A stretch of 64,000 nt of DNA. Origin: Cryptomeria japonica. Lineage: Eukaryota; Streptophyta; Pinopsida; Cupressales; Cupressaceae. Shown here piece by piece: positions 11,700 through 24,704 of the stretch (position 1 is the first letter of the stretch; the number at the start of each line of letters is the position of its first letter). Location of the stretch: assembly GCF_030272615.1 (NCBI RefSeq), contig NC_081415.1, positions 264,523,925-264,587,924 of the forward strand, given 5' to 3'. Both the position numbers and the translations under genes were made by a program. The notes below the pieces were generated by a model. That model saw only the letters and a list, made by a program, of their open reading frames with translations, searched no databases and was not told where the DNA came from.

Positions 11700-12800
11700 T
11701 GTTGGCTTGATGATGATTGTAACGTATTCATCACTTGTTGTCATTGATGAAACACTCTCACACACACATGTGATTACATTGATTACCAGTGTAACTTCAT
11801 TGGTTTACACTGTTAACTGGTATGTTTAAGGTCTATCTCTAACCGGTACTTTGTATCAACCGGTATGTGCTTAAGAGATAACCTGTGGTTACATTAAGTC
11901 GGTATCAAAATGAAGATAAAGATGAAGATGGAGATGAAGCAAAAGATTCCAGGACAACGATTCACATATTTTGTTCCAATCAGTATTGATTATTCTAACT
12001 GGTATGTGATTTTGTGATGAGTTACCAGCACTGACTTCTTGACGGTCATTTTTGTGATGAGTTATGTCTACTTGTCTAGATACACTGCACCTAGGAAATT
12101 GTGTTTTGATTTCCTATGACCGACATAAGATTTGAATGTCTATTTAAAGACATCATAGTGAATCATTTGGAACTGATAAAGAATGATGGTATGCAAATAC
12201 TAATATGCATCTAGAGTGAAATATTTTGTTGAAGAGTGATAAGTGTTAAGATGAAGAGCAATGTTGAATGTACTTAGAAGGATCTGATCAAGCAAATATT
12301 TTGCTACTCAGAACAGATCAATCCATTCTTGTTGTTTTCTAATCATTATAACAGAATCAAATCCCCTAACCGGGTAAGCTCCATCAAGCTTCATTGTACA
12401 AATCCTCTAACAAGGTGATCCATTAGTTTGGATTCTCAAATCGTCCAGCGAGGTTACTCTTAATAGGGTATAAGCTTCTAATCAATCTTGGGATCTCTAA
12501 CAAGATTCATTCTGAGCTAAGCACTTTGTAAGGCCTTAACCGGTTAGTTATCTATTACTGCATATAGTTAACTTGTGAGTTCCATCTCACCATGGTTTTT
12601 ACCTATTTGGGTTTTCCATGTATAAACACTTATGTTATGGTGGATGTTCTACTTTATGTGGATGTTATTTCTTTTGGATAGCATGTATTTTGTTTAAATG
12701 CTTGGTTAATTTCATCTACCGGTTAGTGTTTGAAGTTGTGTTTGTTTTAGTGTCACTGATTCACCCCCCCCCCCCCTCTCAGTTCTTTCCAAGTCCATCA
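11700..12800 (+). repeat. 5' LTR of element B
   Basis: This is a direct repeat of 18008-19128. It carries ACCGGTAT-type motifs (about 11840-12010), then AAATCCCCTAACCGGGTAAG-type units from about 12358. The box CACCATGGTTTTTACCTA is at about 12587, and a long C-run with CTCTCAGT lies near 12765-12785. Confidence 0.92.
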
Positions 12801-12802
12801 AT

Positions 12803-12814
12803 TGGTATTAGAGC
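12803..12814 (+). other. primer binding site of element B
   Basis: TGGTATTAGAGC lies two bases after the LTR. It differs by one base (C to T) from the canonical TGGTATCAGAGC seen in elements A and G. Confidence 0.87.
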
Positions 12815-12862
12815 CTAACTTCTTTGAAACCTAACCGCTTAAAAGGGAATCTTGAAAATACC

Positions 12863-14133
12863 ATGAGGGAAAGAAGCTACTTCAAGATGATTAGAGAGCT
12901 AGAAGCTAGCAAAAATGAAATTGAATCCCTTAGGGGCAAATTGAAAGTTTCTCAACTCAAAATGAGAGAGCTATCTAAAAAACTTCTAGAAATATCTGAT
13001 AATAGTTCTTCAGATGAAGCAATATTGAAGTTTTAGCTGATGAAGTTGAAAAGGTTAACGGTGAAAAACTAAATCTAAGAAGAGAGCTAGAAGGTCTCAC
13101 TATCTGCATGAGTCAGGAACTAGAAGCTAGAAGAGTTGTTGAAGATCTTATCAAGGTAAGAGATCAAGAGATCATAAAGGTCAAATGGGAAAGAGACACT
13201 ATACATGAGGACTTGATTGCTGAAACAAAAGAAAAGGAGAACCTAAAGCTAGACCTTGAGTTGGAATCGTCTCTGAAAGAGAACCTATCTAAGAATAATG
13301 AAGATCTTGTCAAAAAGCTTACTGAAGCCAATGAGAAATTGGAGAATTTTGTCAAAAGTTATACCATGCTGGAAGAACAAATTCAATCACAGAGAATGAA
13401 GGGTGATATCTCTAGACTTGGTTTTCATACAACTGAATCCTCTAGTACAAAGAACAAAACTACTCCTAAAGTCAATAAGACTACCGGTAAGAAGGTTTTT
13501 AAACTTGTCTGCTTTGTTTGTCACAAGCCTGGTCATACTGCAAATGTTTGTAGAAACAAACGTAACAGAAATGCAAATTACTATACTAATGCTAGGTATG
13601 TGTCTAGAAAGTTTGAAGGTCATTGCTACACATGTGGAATGTATGGGCATAGACATATTGAGTGCAGATATGGATCAAATAATCTTGTACCACACATGCA
13701 TCCTAGACCAAATGGTGACCGGATAAGGAATTTAGAGAACCGAGTAAACCAGAATTGGCAAAGATCCTATGGCAACCGGTTTAGTCCATTCGAAATGGAA
13801 AAGACAACAAATGTTGTTTGCACCTTTTGTAATAACCTTGGTCATGTGGCTATGAACTGCAGAAGAAGAATAGGAAGAGGAAATGCAGGACCCTAGAGAT
13901 AATCTGGTATGTTTTGTTACCACTACAACAAACCAGGACATTTAGCAAAGTTCTGTAGATCAAGAAATAACAGACCAGTCAATTCTTTCAAGGATCAAAA
14001 AGGCAAGCAAAAAGTTGATGTTGAGGAAACCAAAGAAGATATGAATCGGACTTGGAAGAAGAAAAGCGAAGATTTGCCTGAAGAAGAAACCATTCCTTCA
14101 CCAAGTGAAGAGAACCCAGCACTGGTAACTTAA
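12863..14133 (+). pseudogene. element B ORF1: coiled-coil, zinc-knuckle Gag-like protein
   Basis: The ATG at 12863 begins a highly charged, heptad-rich region (for example REL, EAS, KLK repeats) that continues to about 13385 after one frameshift near 13030. It is followed by three intact CCHC zinc knuckles at 13510-13551, 13624-13665 and 13819-13860. A TAG (13894) and a TAA follow. Then a fourth knuckle (13915-13956) has its second cysteine replaced by tyrosine (CYHY). Knuckles like these bind RNA in nucleocapsid. The copia capsid domain present in element C is missing. Coil plus several knuckles matches the C-terminal half of the element C Gag, so this looks like a Gag that lost its capsid. 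Confidence 0.78.
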
Positions 14134-14585
14134 GCCTATTTAACATGGCTAAGGGGAGCATAACGGTAAAACATCTCTGGACCCCTTGTAAAATGAGTGG
14201 GAAATATTTTTTTGAATTTTGAATTTTGGTGACTTTTTGCTGATGTCTTATCAAAAGGTATTTCACGTAAGTGGAGAAATTAGGGTTTGTAACCTAAAAG
14301 TGCGAGCATTTATTATAGTTGGTAAAAAGGGATAAAATCAAGTTTTACTTTATCATTTTCACCCTAACCCTTTCGAGAAAAGAAATTTGAAGCGATTGCA
14401 GAGCCGAACAAGATTGACTTGTTGTCGTTTGGTGAATTTCTTTGTGATTAGAGAAATCAAGTTGAATCGAAACTTGCAGAGCGATGAACGGGTGTGCATT
14501 TGGGAATTTCAACCAGGAAACGGGGTGACGCGCAAGAAACAAGGTACTTCTTTGAGTATACTGCTTCAAAATTTTCTTATCTAGA
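14134..14585 (+). other. leader between ORF1 and ORF2 of element B
   Basis: No coding signal is visible. An AAGGGGAG purine tract lies near 14150. The text from about 14280 (ATTAGGGTTTGTAACC, then a T-rich run and CACCCTAACCC) resembles a plant 5' untranslated region more than LTR-element interior. It could hold an ORF2 promoter or be captured with ORF2; this is an inference. Confidence 0.3.
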
Positions 14586-17500
14586 ATGGCATCTGCGTCT
14601 AAGACTATAGAAAGGTTGATGCTCATTGATGAGCCTAAAGAAGCTCTAAAGGTAGAAGAAATTATGTCTTATAATACATTATCGCAAGTCCCGAGAGATG
14701 TCGTGGTCAAATGTGACTTGTCCAGATATATATATTGTAAGATAGAAGATTTAGGAACTTTACACATCTATGCACAGCTGAAATCACTTTGTGATAAGAA
14801 TGGAAAAATTGAAGCAAAATATGCTAGGGTTTTTGAAAAAGGTTTTCATAATGCCGCCTATTTTCTTGAAGATTTTGAGGATGAACACATAAGAATCATT
14901 TTGAGTCGAGTCCATGGAAAGAATATGTATTCGGAAAGGACCCATACAATAACCAAGGAAGCTATTAGAGCAATAACGGGTTATTTCTCAACTAGTGAAA
15001 TTCCTATGCTAAGGAAAATTTCAAAAGATATTGTTTTCAAATTAACCGGTTCTACATCTAATAAGCATGATTTTTCTATCAACAATATTAGAGACCCTGT
15101 AGTGAGGCTAGCAGCAATGGTGATAGGCTACTGAGTATTCTATTCCAGTAGACTTAATAGTGTTCCATCTGCAGCAATTCATACAACACGTAGAATGATT
15201 GTTGATAATGCAGACTATGATATTTTTCTGAACCCATCAAAGACCAATTATTTTAAAATTTGAAATCCATTAAGAAGGACAACACACAAAAGTTCAAATA
15301 TGGTCAGTTATTAGCCGGGTTATTTTTCTATTTTCAGAACTTCTTATCGGGTATTTGAGATATTGAATGGTCCAAGGAACAACCGGTCAATGCATAGATC
15401 AAGAACAACATTAAGGTTGTGAAGAATACTTTTTGAGGTGCCTTGAACAAGTATTTTAATGGATTTCACAAAAAGATGAGCATGAGAATGAGGTTACCTA
15501 AAGATGTGGTAAAATAATTTGCAAAAGACATAGTCTTCACTGTTACCACCGACTTTTGCTTGATGCAAGAAATTAAGCCTAGAGAGGAAGAGATGGAAGA
15601 TATGAGCTATGAGGTTAATCATGATTTTTTGGTTGGCTATGCTAATACCCTGTAAGCATCACCTAAAGAAAAAAAAAAAAAGGCAAAATTGGACATTGTG
15701 GCAGTCCAAGGTGTACCAATAGAAACTGGTATTGTACCTGCAGCTAAGGAGAAAGGAAAGAAAAAGAAGACTGATGAGAAGTATCTTGTGAAAAAGACCA
15801 CAAGGGTGACTTAGAGTGTCCTAACCAAGAAGCAACCAGCACCTAAAGTATATGAAAAGAAGAAGAATGCACCAAAGAAGAGAAATCGGAAATTGATTTT
15901 GCAACTAGAGTCAGAGGGTATAGATTCTGAAGAAGAACCAAAGAAGGAAAAAGCAACCAATAGAACAACCAAGAAGGCAAAGGTAGTGCCGAAGGAAACT
16001 ACACCTATAGATATTTCTACCTACAAACTTGACACTATTTTTGAAAGGACAATGAAGACATTAGGAAGAAATAGGTTTGACAATGTCAAAGAACATTATG
16101 ATTCCTTCACTGAAGATGAGAAAAAGAAAGTAATCCAATAGGTAATAACTTATTTGGGTCATTACAATAGATTTCTGCATGATTTGGAAAAATATATTTC
16201 AATCTCTTTGTATAATATTATGTTAGAGAAATGGGAGGAAGCAATTAAATTGGAAAAGAATATTATTGATGAAATATTTGTACAATATTTTCCCAATCTA
16301 TCATCAGATGGAATTAGTGCTTTAATTGAAGAATACAAAGCATATTTTGATTTTAAAATGAGGAGATTGAAGCTCCTTAATGTAAAAAGGGCAGTTGTTG
16401 AGTCTGAGACTCATCAGCTAGCTTGTGTAATCAAACAAAGGAAAGAACACATCCACTCTAGCAATAAGGATGATACTACAGATGATGCTCCTCAACCGGA
16501 AATGGATGAAGAGGAAATTGTTCAAGATGACGTAGTCTATCCAATCAAGAAGAAGGATGATTCCATTATTCTTGTTGATGAAGTTGTTCAGAACACAGTA
16601 GACCTATCTGGAGATATTACTGCACCAGATATGGATCCTCCTACAATCACTAAAGTACAGGTTACATTAGTTGAACAACCGGGTATTCAACTAACAGTGG
16701 GCAATGAACCGGCAAAATATCAACTAGAGAAACCCCAATCTCCACCGGTCATTGAAACTACTCAAAAGGAGTCTACTGAGGAAGTTGTCACTCAGCTAAC
16801 TGAAGATACAACAGATAAAAACACAGAAACAGCTATCATTAAGAGTGTACCCCTTGAACCGGCGAAGCATAAACTACTTGAAGATGATGATGATGACTCT
16901 TTAAGTATTTCGAAACCCATTGATATGAACACTTTGAGCGCATCAAAAATGATGAATATTGCTAATGTTATGCAATCTTGAGTATACAAGAAGAGATTGA
17001 AAGAGCAAAGGATTAAAGCAGAAACAATCCAGAATGCAGTAGAAATTTTGTCTGGTTTACTACCGGAAATAGTCGTTGCACATCTTCCCATACCCATCAG
17101 CAAACTTGGTCATTTATTTGCAAATGCATCTGATCAAATCAAGTCGCTTGAAGATGCTGCTCAAATATCTGCTGAGAAGAGCCACAAGAAGAAATATGGA
17201 GATAAACTGGCTAAGAATATTGAAAGTGGCAAAATGGCTTTATCTCATAATGGAAGTCTATTGAAGAAAGCTATTGAATCTAGAGGAAAGTATCTTGCCT
17301 CTACCTCCAATGTTACTTTCTTTTACTCTAACATTTCTAAGAGTCAAGATGAAACCGAGAGGGAAATGGAAAGGTTATGTAAGGCATATGTCCCACTACA
17401 AGACTCCATTCATGCCTTTAACCGGTCTATAGATGATTTGCATGACATACTGAACAGGAATGATAATGAGAAGGCTAAGAGATTTTGATCTCTAAGAGAG

Positions 17501-17731
17501 CTCAAGAGTCAGCTCACATCACAGGTCGACATTCTTCAGAGGGCCTACTCCAATACAAAAGCTATTCTTGCTACTCCTAAAACCTGCACACTAGACTCAA
17601 TGGAAGAATTCTATTCCCAGTTGATCTCTACCTCTGAGTATACTGCTCACACACTGGAATCATGGGAAGATGCTTTATCCCAGATGAAGCAAAATTTCAA
17701 TGATATTTTTATGAGACTAGCCAATGCATGA
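14586..17731 (+). pseudogene. element B ORF2: long unrecognised protein, ~1,050 codons
   Basis: I do not recognise a named family. The frame opens at ATG 14586 and reads cleanly for 182 codons to a TGA at 15132. The same theme continues after one frameshift near 15310 with the line MRMRLPKDVV near 15480. From there one frame (with stops at 15511, 15652, 15812, 16139, 16979 and 17486) runs to a TGA at 17729. The N-terminal ~360 codons look globular. Next is a Lys/Glu-rich part (about 15660-16000), a second region with YNRFLHDLEKY (about 16160), a long acidic stretch (about 16460-16930), and a helical C-terminus. Several stops look like CAG or TGG changed to TAG or TGA. It might belong to the broad plant-mobile-domain or putative-plant-transposon group, but that is only a guess. 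It occupies the place of pol. Confidence 0.68.
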
Positions 17732-17825
17732 ATTTTTTTTCAAATTTGTACTATACGCTAAACACTTTGATACAGGTTTTCTATATGTATGTATATATTT
17801 TACTTTATCATTTTGGAATTGTTGT

Positions 17826-18007
17826 CAATGGGGGAGTAATAATATGTATGTGTTTTTTGAAAATTTTGTATTTATGCATGTATTAAGGGGGAGTATTGCA
17901 TTAAAGGGGAATATGAGTACATATGTAAATATGTTGTGTATGCACACTTAGTAGTATTGTATTACTCTAAAATTTTATGTGTTGCCATCAATGCCAAAGG
18001 GGGTGAT
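17826..18007 (+). promoter_or_regulatory. three polypurine tracts before the 3' LTR of element B
   Basis: Purine tracts with GGGGGAG or similar lie at 17826-17836, 17884-17893 and 17994-18005 (CAAAGGGGGTGA). The last adjoins the LTR and has one T interruption. The arrangement parallels elements A, C and G. Confidence 0.8.
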
Positions 18008-19128
18008 TGTTGGCTTGATGATGATTGCAATGTATTCATCACTTGTTGTCATTGATGACACACTCTCACACACACATGTGATTACATTGACTACTAGTGT
18101 AACTTCATTGGTTTACACTATTAACCAATATGTTTAAGGTCTATCTCTAACTAGTACTCTGTATCAACCGGTATGTATTTAAGAGATAACATGTGGTTAC
18201 ATTAAGTCAGCATCAAAATGAAGATAAAGATGAAGATGGAGATCAAGTAGAAGATTCCAGGACAACAGTTCACATGTTTTGTTTGAACCGGTATTGATTG
18301 TTCTAACCGGTATATGATTTTGTGATGAGTTACCAGCACCGACTTCTTGACGATCATTTTTGTGATGAGTTATGTCTACTTGTCTAGATACACTGCACCT
18401 AGGAAATTGTGTTTTGATTTCCTATGGCTGACATAAGATTTGAATGTCTATTTAAAGACATCTTAGTGAATCATTTGAAACTGATAGAGAATGATGGTAT
18501 GCGAATACTAATATGCATCTAGAGTGAAATCTTTTGTTGAAGAGTGATAAGTGTTAAGATGAAGAGCAATGTTGAATGTACTTAGAAGGATCTGATCAAG
18601 AAAATATTGTGCTACTCAGAACAGATCAATCCATTCTTGTTGTTTTCTAATCATTACAACATAATCAAATCCCCTAACCGAGTAAGCTCCAACAAGCTTC
18701 ATTGTACAAATCCTCTAACAAGGTGATCCATTAATTTGGATTCTCAAATCCTCCAGCGAGGTTACTCTTAACAAGGTAGTACTCTTAACAAGGTATAAGT
18801 TTCTAATCAATCTTGGGATCTTTAACAAGATTCGCTACTAGCAGAGCACTTTGTAAGGCCTTAACCGGTCAGTTATGTATTACTGCAGATAGTTAACTTG
18901 TGAGTTTCATCTCACTGTGGTTTTTACCTATTTGAGTTTTCCACGTATAAACACTTGTGTTATGGTGGATGTTCTACTTTATGTGGATGTTGTTATTTCA
19001 TTTTGGATAGCATGTATTTTGTTTAAATGATTGGTTAAGTTCATCTACCGGTTAGTGTTTGAAGTTGTGTTTGTTTTAGTGTCACTGATTCAGCCCCCCC
19101 CCTCTCTTAGTGCTCTTCAATTCCATCA
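18008..19128 (+). repeat. 3' LTR of element B
   Basis: This is the direct repeat partner of 11700-12800. It is about 20 bp longer, mainly because of a short tandem duplication of a TACTCTTAACAAGGTA unit near 18767-18800 that is single in the left LTR. Confidence 0.92.
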
Positions 19129-19133
19129 AGACG

Positions 19134-22100
19134 TGGTAACGATGGCAATGAACCTGCACTTAACACTAAAGTGTTCAAAAAAAAATTAAACTTTGCATGC
19201 TATCAACAGTTAAAGGAAGTTGATAATCTTGTAACTGCTCCATCCAAACAACAGAGACTGCAATCTGCATTAGATATTGAACACTCGTTGTTAGGTAAAC
19301 ATTAGTTAAGTCAAAGAAGACAGTTCGATGTGGAGGGAAGTAATAATTAGGTTTGTTAGTTAGTTATAGATCTTAGCGACATGTAGACATACCTTGATGA
19401 GTTCTAAACCATTTGAAACTAAAACTATTTTACACCTAACAAATGTGGCGTCAAAGATAGTCATAGCAGTGATTGAAAGCCAAAAGAATAGTAGAAAACA
19501 TAGCATGATATTAGGATAAATAGCAGCATAAGCACAATAGAGAGACACAAGAAGATAGAAGGAGAAAATATGCAGAGAATAGAAATGTTATACAGAACAG
19601 TGATATTAGAAGAGTGACGGACTGAGAATCATAGAGAAAGAAGGTAGATTGGATCACTATATATAGACCATTAAGTTGGAAGAGAAGAGGAACATAGATG
19701 CAACAAAGGATTAGAGAAAGGAATGTAGAAGAGAAAAGTAGTGGAGATTTAGACGTATTTATGACCAAGTCGTAAAAGATCAATGATGATCATCTCCAAT
19801 TTAGCGTTGAACTTAAGGGTTAGGCTCTTGAACGAGTTTTAGTTGTTCTATTATTATTAGAGAAATTCTCATAATATAGAAAGGATAATAACTAGGAATA
19901 GAGAGCTTGTGAGATAGAAGAGCGTCGAGGTGAAAAGTATTGGAATCCGGATGTATTGCAGACAATTTGAAGTTATCAGGGATCATAATAGACATGGATT
20001 GTGTTTCTTGAGGTAGGGTCAAATCTAGCATGTTTTGTTGTAAAGATTTAAGAGATAAAGAATGATCTAGTTTTAGATTTAAGCAATATTCTAATGCAAG
20101 GGTTAGAATTGCGATATGAACCTTTTTTAATTATTTTAAAATATGATCATGTAAATATAGATGCAATAATGAAATATGTTCTTAAAAATTAGTGATAAAC
20201 ATAAGCGAAATTCATAGAAATTAGATCACCAAATCCTCTAGGAAGAGAGTAAGAGGTTAGAGAGACTCTGAAATTGAACTACGAAGAAGATGAAATATTA
20301 GGATTATGACTTATTAAATAGTGAATTTTATTTTGATATCATAAGGAAAAGACTTACACTTTCAAATTAGATCCTTGCATGAAGTGAAAAGATGGTTATC
20401 AGGTGTCTCACCAAAAGGCCATATAGATAGGCACTTTATGAATTTTCATCATGTTAGATTATTATTTTGGGAAAAGAGTAAAATCAATGAGTTGAGTATT
20501 TAAATCATGAAAAGTCACATATTAGTATTAAACTAAATATGATTCTTTGAGAAAAGAGGTAAATGAACCAAGACACATGGGAAGATAGAGAGCTTAGACG
20601 ATATAAACTTAGAATTATAAACCATAAGAAATGGAATGCACATTAATGATTACGTTATTTAAATATTTTGATAATTGAATAAAAGAATGTGTGCTCATTT
20701 TATTCAATTTCTATGTAAAGATACATACATGGGTTACACCTTCTTAATATTTAATTCTTGTCTTTAAATTGCTTGAAAGATAGAAGTGAAAGATTATTTT
20801 CTTTTAGATGTATATTTGTTTATCCATGAAAGATTACTTCCTGTCATATAGGATTGGTTGTAATAAAAGATTGATTCTTTCAATTTCTATTAAATGAAAG
20901 ATTGTCTTCTTAAACATTATATTATTATCTTATGAGATATAGGAAGCTAGAATTGAAAAGGCAAAAGATTGTCTTATGTGTATATTTATTCTAGATTTAT
21001 GTGAACAAAGCTAGATAGGCTTGTGTATGGAAAGTTACCTTCCAGGACGGGTGCCAAATATGGAATCTTAGAGAGAATAGTTGCTTTTTCCAAACTAGTT
21101 ATTTTTGCTATGCATGGCATTATACTCAGTCGAGTAATCAAATTGAATAAACCATTGAAATAGATGGAATTCTTTTATTTATGTTGTCTACCATATCCTT
21201 GATTAATCTTGCATGTTTCTTAATGGAATTAGAAAAATGAATTGCATGTATAATCTAGGCACGCACTAGATTCAATCTTTCTTTTCGAATTATTTTGCTA
21301 AGCAATTCATGCAGGGTCGGGTATTCTTGATTGACTAAGAATTCCGAGGAAGCGTAAGCTTCAAGGTTGGGCAGAAAAAGGGCCTAAATCTTGTTCTCAT
21401 CTTTAGGCTAAAGATTGCATTGACGATAGCTTGGGTTGCAGATCAACGGACGCATCTCACCCTTTATTTTGTATTATTTATTATTGAACTTATGGAAACT
21501 TGAAATGCCTAGGTATTATATGATTGAGATACTACTTATATCGATTTATTGAATGAAGAATCTTTATCTTTTATAGAAATTTCATGTTTATTACGCTCTA
21601 AATGGAATGATCAAATGAAGTTATGGACGGAAAAGTGGAATGAAATAGACTTATTCACTAACTTATGATTTTATTTATGAATAAAGAGTATTTTGGCTAT
21701 TATTGAAGTTAGCTCAATTTACGTCTTTATAGAATTAGTAACTGAAGAAACACAGAAAATAGAAAATCCAACTCTCTATTAAATGAATGTGTTATTATAC
21801 CTAAGCGAATGTGTGATCCTGTATGGGCAATTGCGTGATTCTGGAAGATCAATTACATAATTCTAATAGACCAAATGAGGTATACTGATAGATCGATTGC
21901 GTAAAAATAACTGGGTGAATGAGTGAAGGACAGATGAACAAAATTTAAAAAAAAAAATTAAAAAAATTAAATTTGATCTTAAACTTGCAAAATAGACTGT
22001 GATGCCCTAGTAAGATATCTCATCAACCATTCTATATTAAGAAAAACATATTTCACTATGTATGAGAAAACTAGGTTGTTGTATCTGTCAATGGTTGGTT

Positions 22101-22600
22101 GATCCTCCAGATCTTGTATCTTTTTTTTCTGCCTTTAGGATTTGTTGATAATGTCTAGCTTGTCTCCTTTGTTCTTTTGTACTTCTAGCAACTGAAATCT
22201 TAAATTGTACCTTGTGTGTCATAAGATATCATAATTAAAGTATTAGTTAAGGGTAAAAAATGTTTAGATTTAAAGAATTTAATATAGAATCAAGACATAA
22301 TGGAGGATAGAAAATGAGAAAAACAAGATAAACAAAATGCATAAACAAGTCCGTCGAATGTGTAATAAGATCTAGGCGATTGTTTGATAAGATCTAGGTG
22401 AATGTGTGATGAGGTCTGCACAAATGTGTCACCCTGCATTGTTGATTGTGTGAACTTGTCTATGTGAATGCATAATTATATATACTCGATTGGGTGATGA
22501 TTGAATCCACTTTGGAATCCATACAAAACCTGCAAAAAAAATGAAAATCCATATAACCTGCAAAAATCACATAGAACACAGTAAGGGTTAATTAGTTGTT
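19134..22600. other. 3.5 kb AT-rich region, no gene found
   Basis: Reading frames here are short and resemble nothing I know. Low-complexity T- and A-rich tracts dominate. Around 21780-22500 there are loosely repeated phrases such as GATCTAGGYGAATGTGTGAT. This may be the decayed interior of the minus-strand gypsy element whose primer site and LTR begin at 22601. A sharper, less AT-rich block lies at about 21300-21460. Confidence 0.4.
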
Positions 22601-22620
22601 GCTTCACGTCGGGTTCACCA
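22601..22620 (-). other. possible primer binding site of an old minus-strand gypsy element
   Basis: On the minus strand the sequence reads TGGTGAACCCGACGTGAAGC. It lies directly inside the LTR-like sequence at 22621. A TGG start next to an LTR end is typical of a primer site; I have not identified the tRNA. Confidence 0.5.
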
Positions 22621-22732
22621 AAATGTATATGCTTAAAATTATCATTAATTCAACTAGAAACAAAGGGAAATAATGAATCCCTATCTAATCAAAGAATTTT
22701 AAACAAACATCAATGTAATAACACAATCAAGT

Positions 22733-24409
22733 TGTTAAACACAATGTACCACTGAGAGGGGGGTGAATTAGTGGTTCCTAAATTCTTTTCCTTTTTAAAA
22801 CAACCTTAGAATACTGGTTATCATCCTAAGAACTAAACTATCAAACTGGTAAGACAAATATGGATATCAAAAGAGGAAAACACACAAATGCAACCCACAA
22901 CACCAGATGTACGAGGAAAACCCATACGGGAAAAACCTCAGTGTGAAATGTTGCTAGAGTCTATTGCTCCAATCCAGCCTCACAAGTGAAATAATGAATT
23001 ACAATGATTTAGGGAACCAACCCAAGGAGTACCAACCCCTGCACCAAGCTCCAACTTGGTGATGTATAATAAAATACAATTTTAATACAATTATAGCATC
23101 TGGTTACAAATGAGTTCTGCAACACTTGATCAATAGACTTATGTTGGTTAACAACCTTCTCTTCTTCACTGGTTCTCACACTATCGATTATCAGATTACT
23201 CTCTTTGATCAATCACCAGTTACTCTTGGCCTCTCCTCTTTCTCTCTCAGCCTCACAACACACAATGTCACACTCGAATGCCTTCATGATCAATCACACC
23301 TCATCGGTTAGCTTAAATGTTAGAACTGCAACAGTTTACAGGTTACATTGTCTCTACCGATTAAACCCTCTCACTGGTTTGCCTGCTCACTCTGCAACTT
23401 TCTTAGAATAAATTCTAAGGAAGGTGATCTTTCTCCTTTCTCAAGATCTCTTCTCTCTTATTATTCGCATCAAGCATCAATGATTTCTATCTCAATCTCA
23501 CATATTTATCATCTAAGATTCCCACCAAAAATCGCATTCAAACAGTGTAGTGTTAGGTTTTGCCTTCACCAACTCAATCCGTATTGGATTTGATTTGATC
23601 TAATTTTCCAGGGAGATGATCTTCATGTTATCGATCAACACCACACACACCTCATATTCCAATGTGCTTTTTCTAAAACTAGAAGTATGCACCATCATTT
23701 TCTTCTTTTCTTTGTCATACACCATTAATAGCTCCACTGTTTCCTTTAGAAAATGGGTACAAAGACCAAATCTTCTTGCAGGATGAGTTCAATCACATGC
23801 CAGCTTGTCTTCCTTGAGCTGCAATCTTTTGGCATCCTCCATGACTTGCGTGTTCTTCATAAAATTTGACCTGCTTGTTGATTATTACGTCGATGCACAC
23901 TTCACCAACTTGTGCTTTATAGCCACTGGCTTCCAGCTGTCATCTTTGTCGACATCCACCTTTTCTTGGTTTTCTATTTTAGTTTGACATTCTTCATTGA
24001 CCAAGATTGACTACCGGTTCAATTCACCTTACCGGTATAACCAACAAATTGAACAATCACTCTTACCAACAACACATCCTCATGACGATTCATCTTGCCT
24101 TCCAGTATGTCTTCATGTCATTATTTATGTTCTACTCACCAGTTATTGTTGTGATCTATATAACATTTGGCCTCTTCATCACAAACAAACAATGAACCTT
24201 CATATCGGTTTATGTCCTACTGGTAAGCCTTCTTTACTGGCAGATGACATAATTCATGTGTACTGGTAACCTTCCCTTTGCTTGCTTACTCACATATGGA
24301 ATGACATCATATGTCTTAATTTTCTTATACCGGTCATCACTTCTTACACAACAGTGACCATGCCAAACCAGTTGACATCAATGACAACTTAATATCAATA
24401 ATACCAACA
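22733..24409 (-). repeat. 3' LTR of element C
   Basis: In plus orientation it runs TGTTAAACACAATGTACCAC ... ATACCAACA, and it is the direct repeat of 30871-32612. It lacks one stretch of GGTTGGTGC-type tandem units present in the other LTR (about 31150-31230). Confidence 0.92.
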
Positions 24410-24515
24410 ATATCCCCCTTTGGCATTGATGTCAACTTACTAAAAGACCTCCCCCTTTGACACAAAGACAAAGGGTATAGTATACTCCCCCTTTGATTCA
24501 TACCCATCTCCCCCT
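24371..24515 (-). promoter_or_regulatory. polypurine tracts and boundary inverted repeat of element C
   Basis: On the minus strand, AAGGGGG-type tracts lie at about 24412-24420 (next to the LTR), 24450-24458, 24485-24493 and 24509-24516. A perfect 13-base inverted repeat (24371-24383 and 24424-24436, GTTGACATCAATG / CATTGATGTCAAC) encloses the LTR border and the first tract. Confidence 0.83.
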
Positions 24516-24704
24516 TAGACTGATACTAGTGATTGTAGTCAGTATTGAGATATACAACCTTGAACTTTCCCTATGATCAGTATGTGGTTCAAGAATTATA
24601 GATGCTTCTATGAACTCCCCTTGAACCATATAATTCCTTACTAGCTTAAGTGCATAAGACAAGTGACACAACTCCCAAATTTTGTCTTAAGTACTCAAAA
24701 GTGC

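Larger units (their letters stand above)
11700..19128 (+). mobile_element. element B: non-autonomous copia-like LTR element with an extra ORF
   Basis: Direct ~1.1 kb LTRs (11700-12800 and 18008-19128) begin TGTTGGCTTGATG and end CCATCA. They are flanked by a perfect five-base duplication, agacg (11695-11699 and 19129-19133). A methionine-tRNA-type primer site and three polypurine tracts are present. The interior codes for a Gag-like zinc-knuckle protein (ORF1) and a long unrecognised protein (ORF2). I find no protease, RT, RNase H or integrase motif, so it would have needed enzymes from a relative. The LTR ends share boxes with elements A, C and G. Confidence 0.9.
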
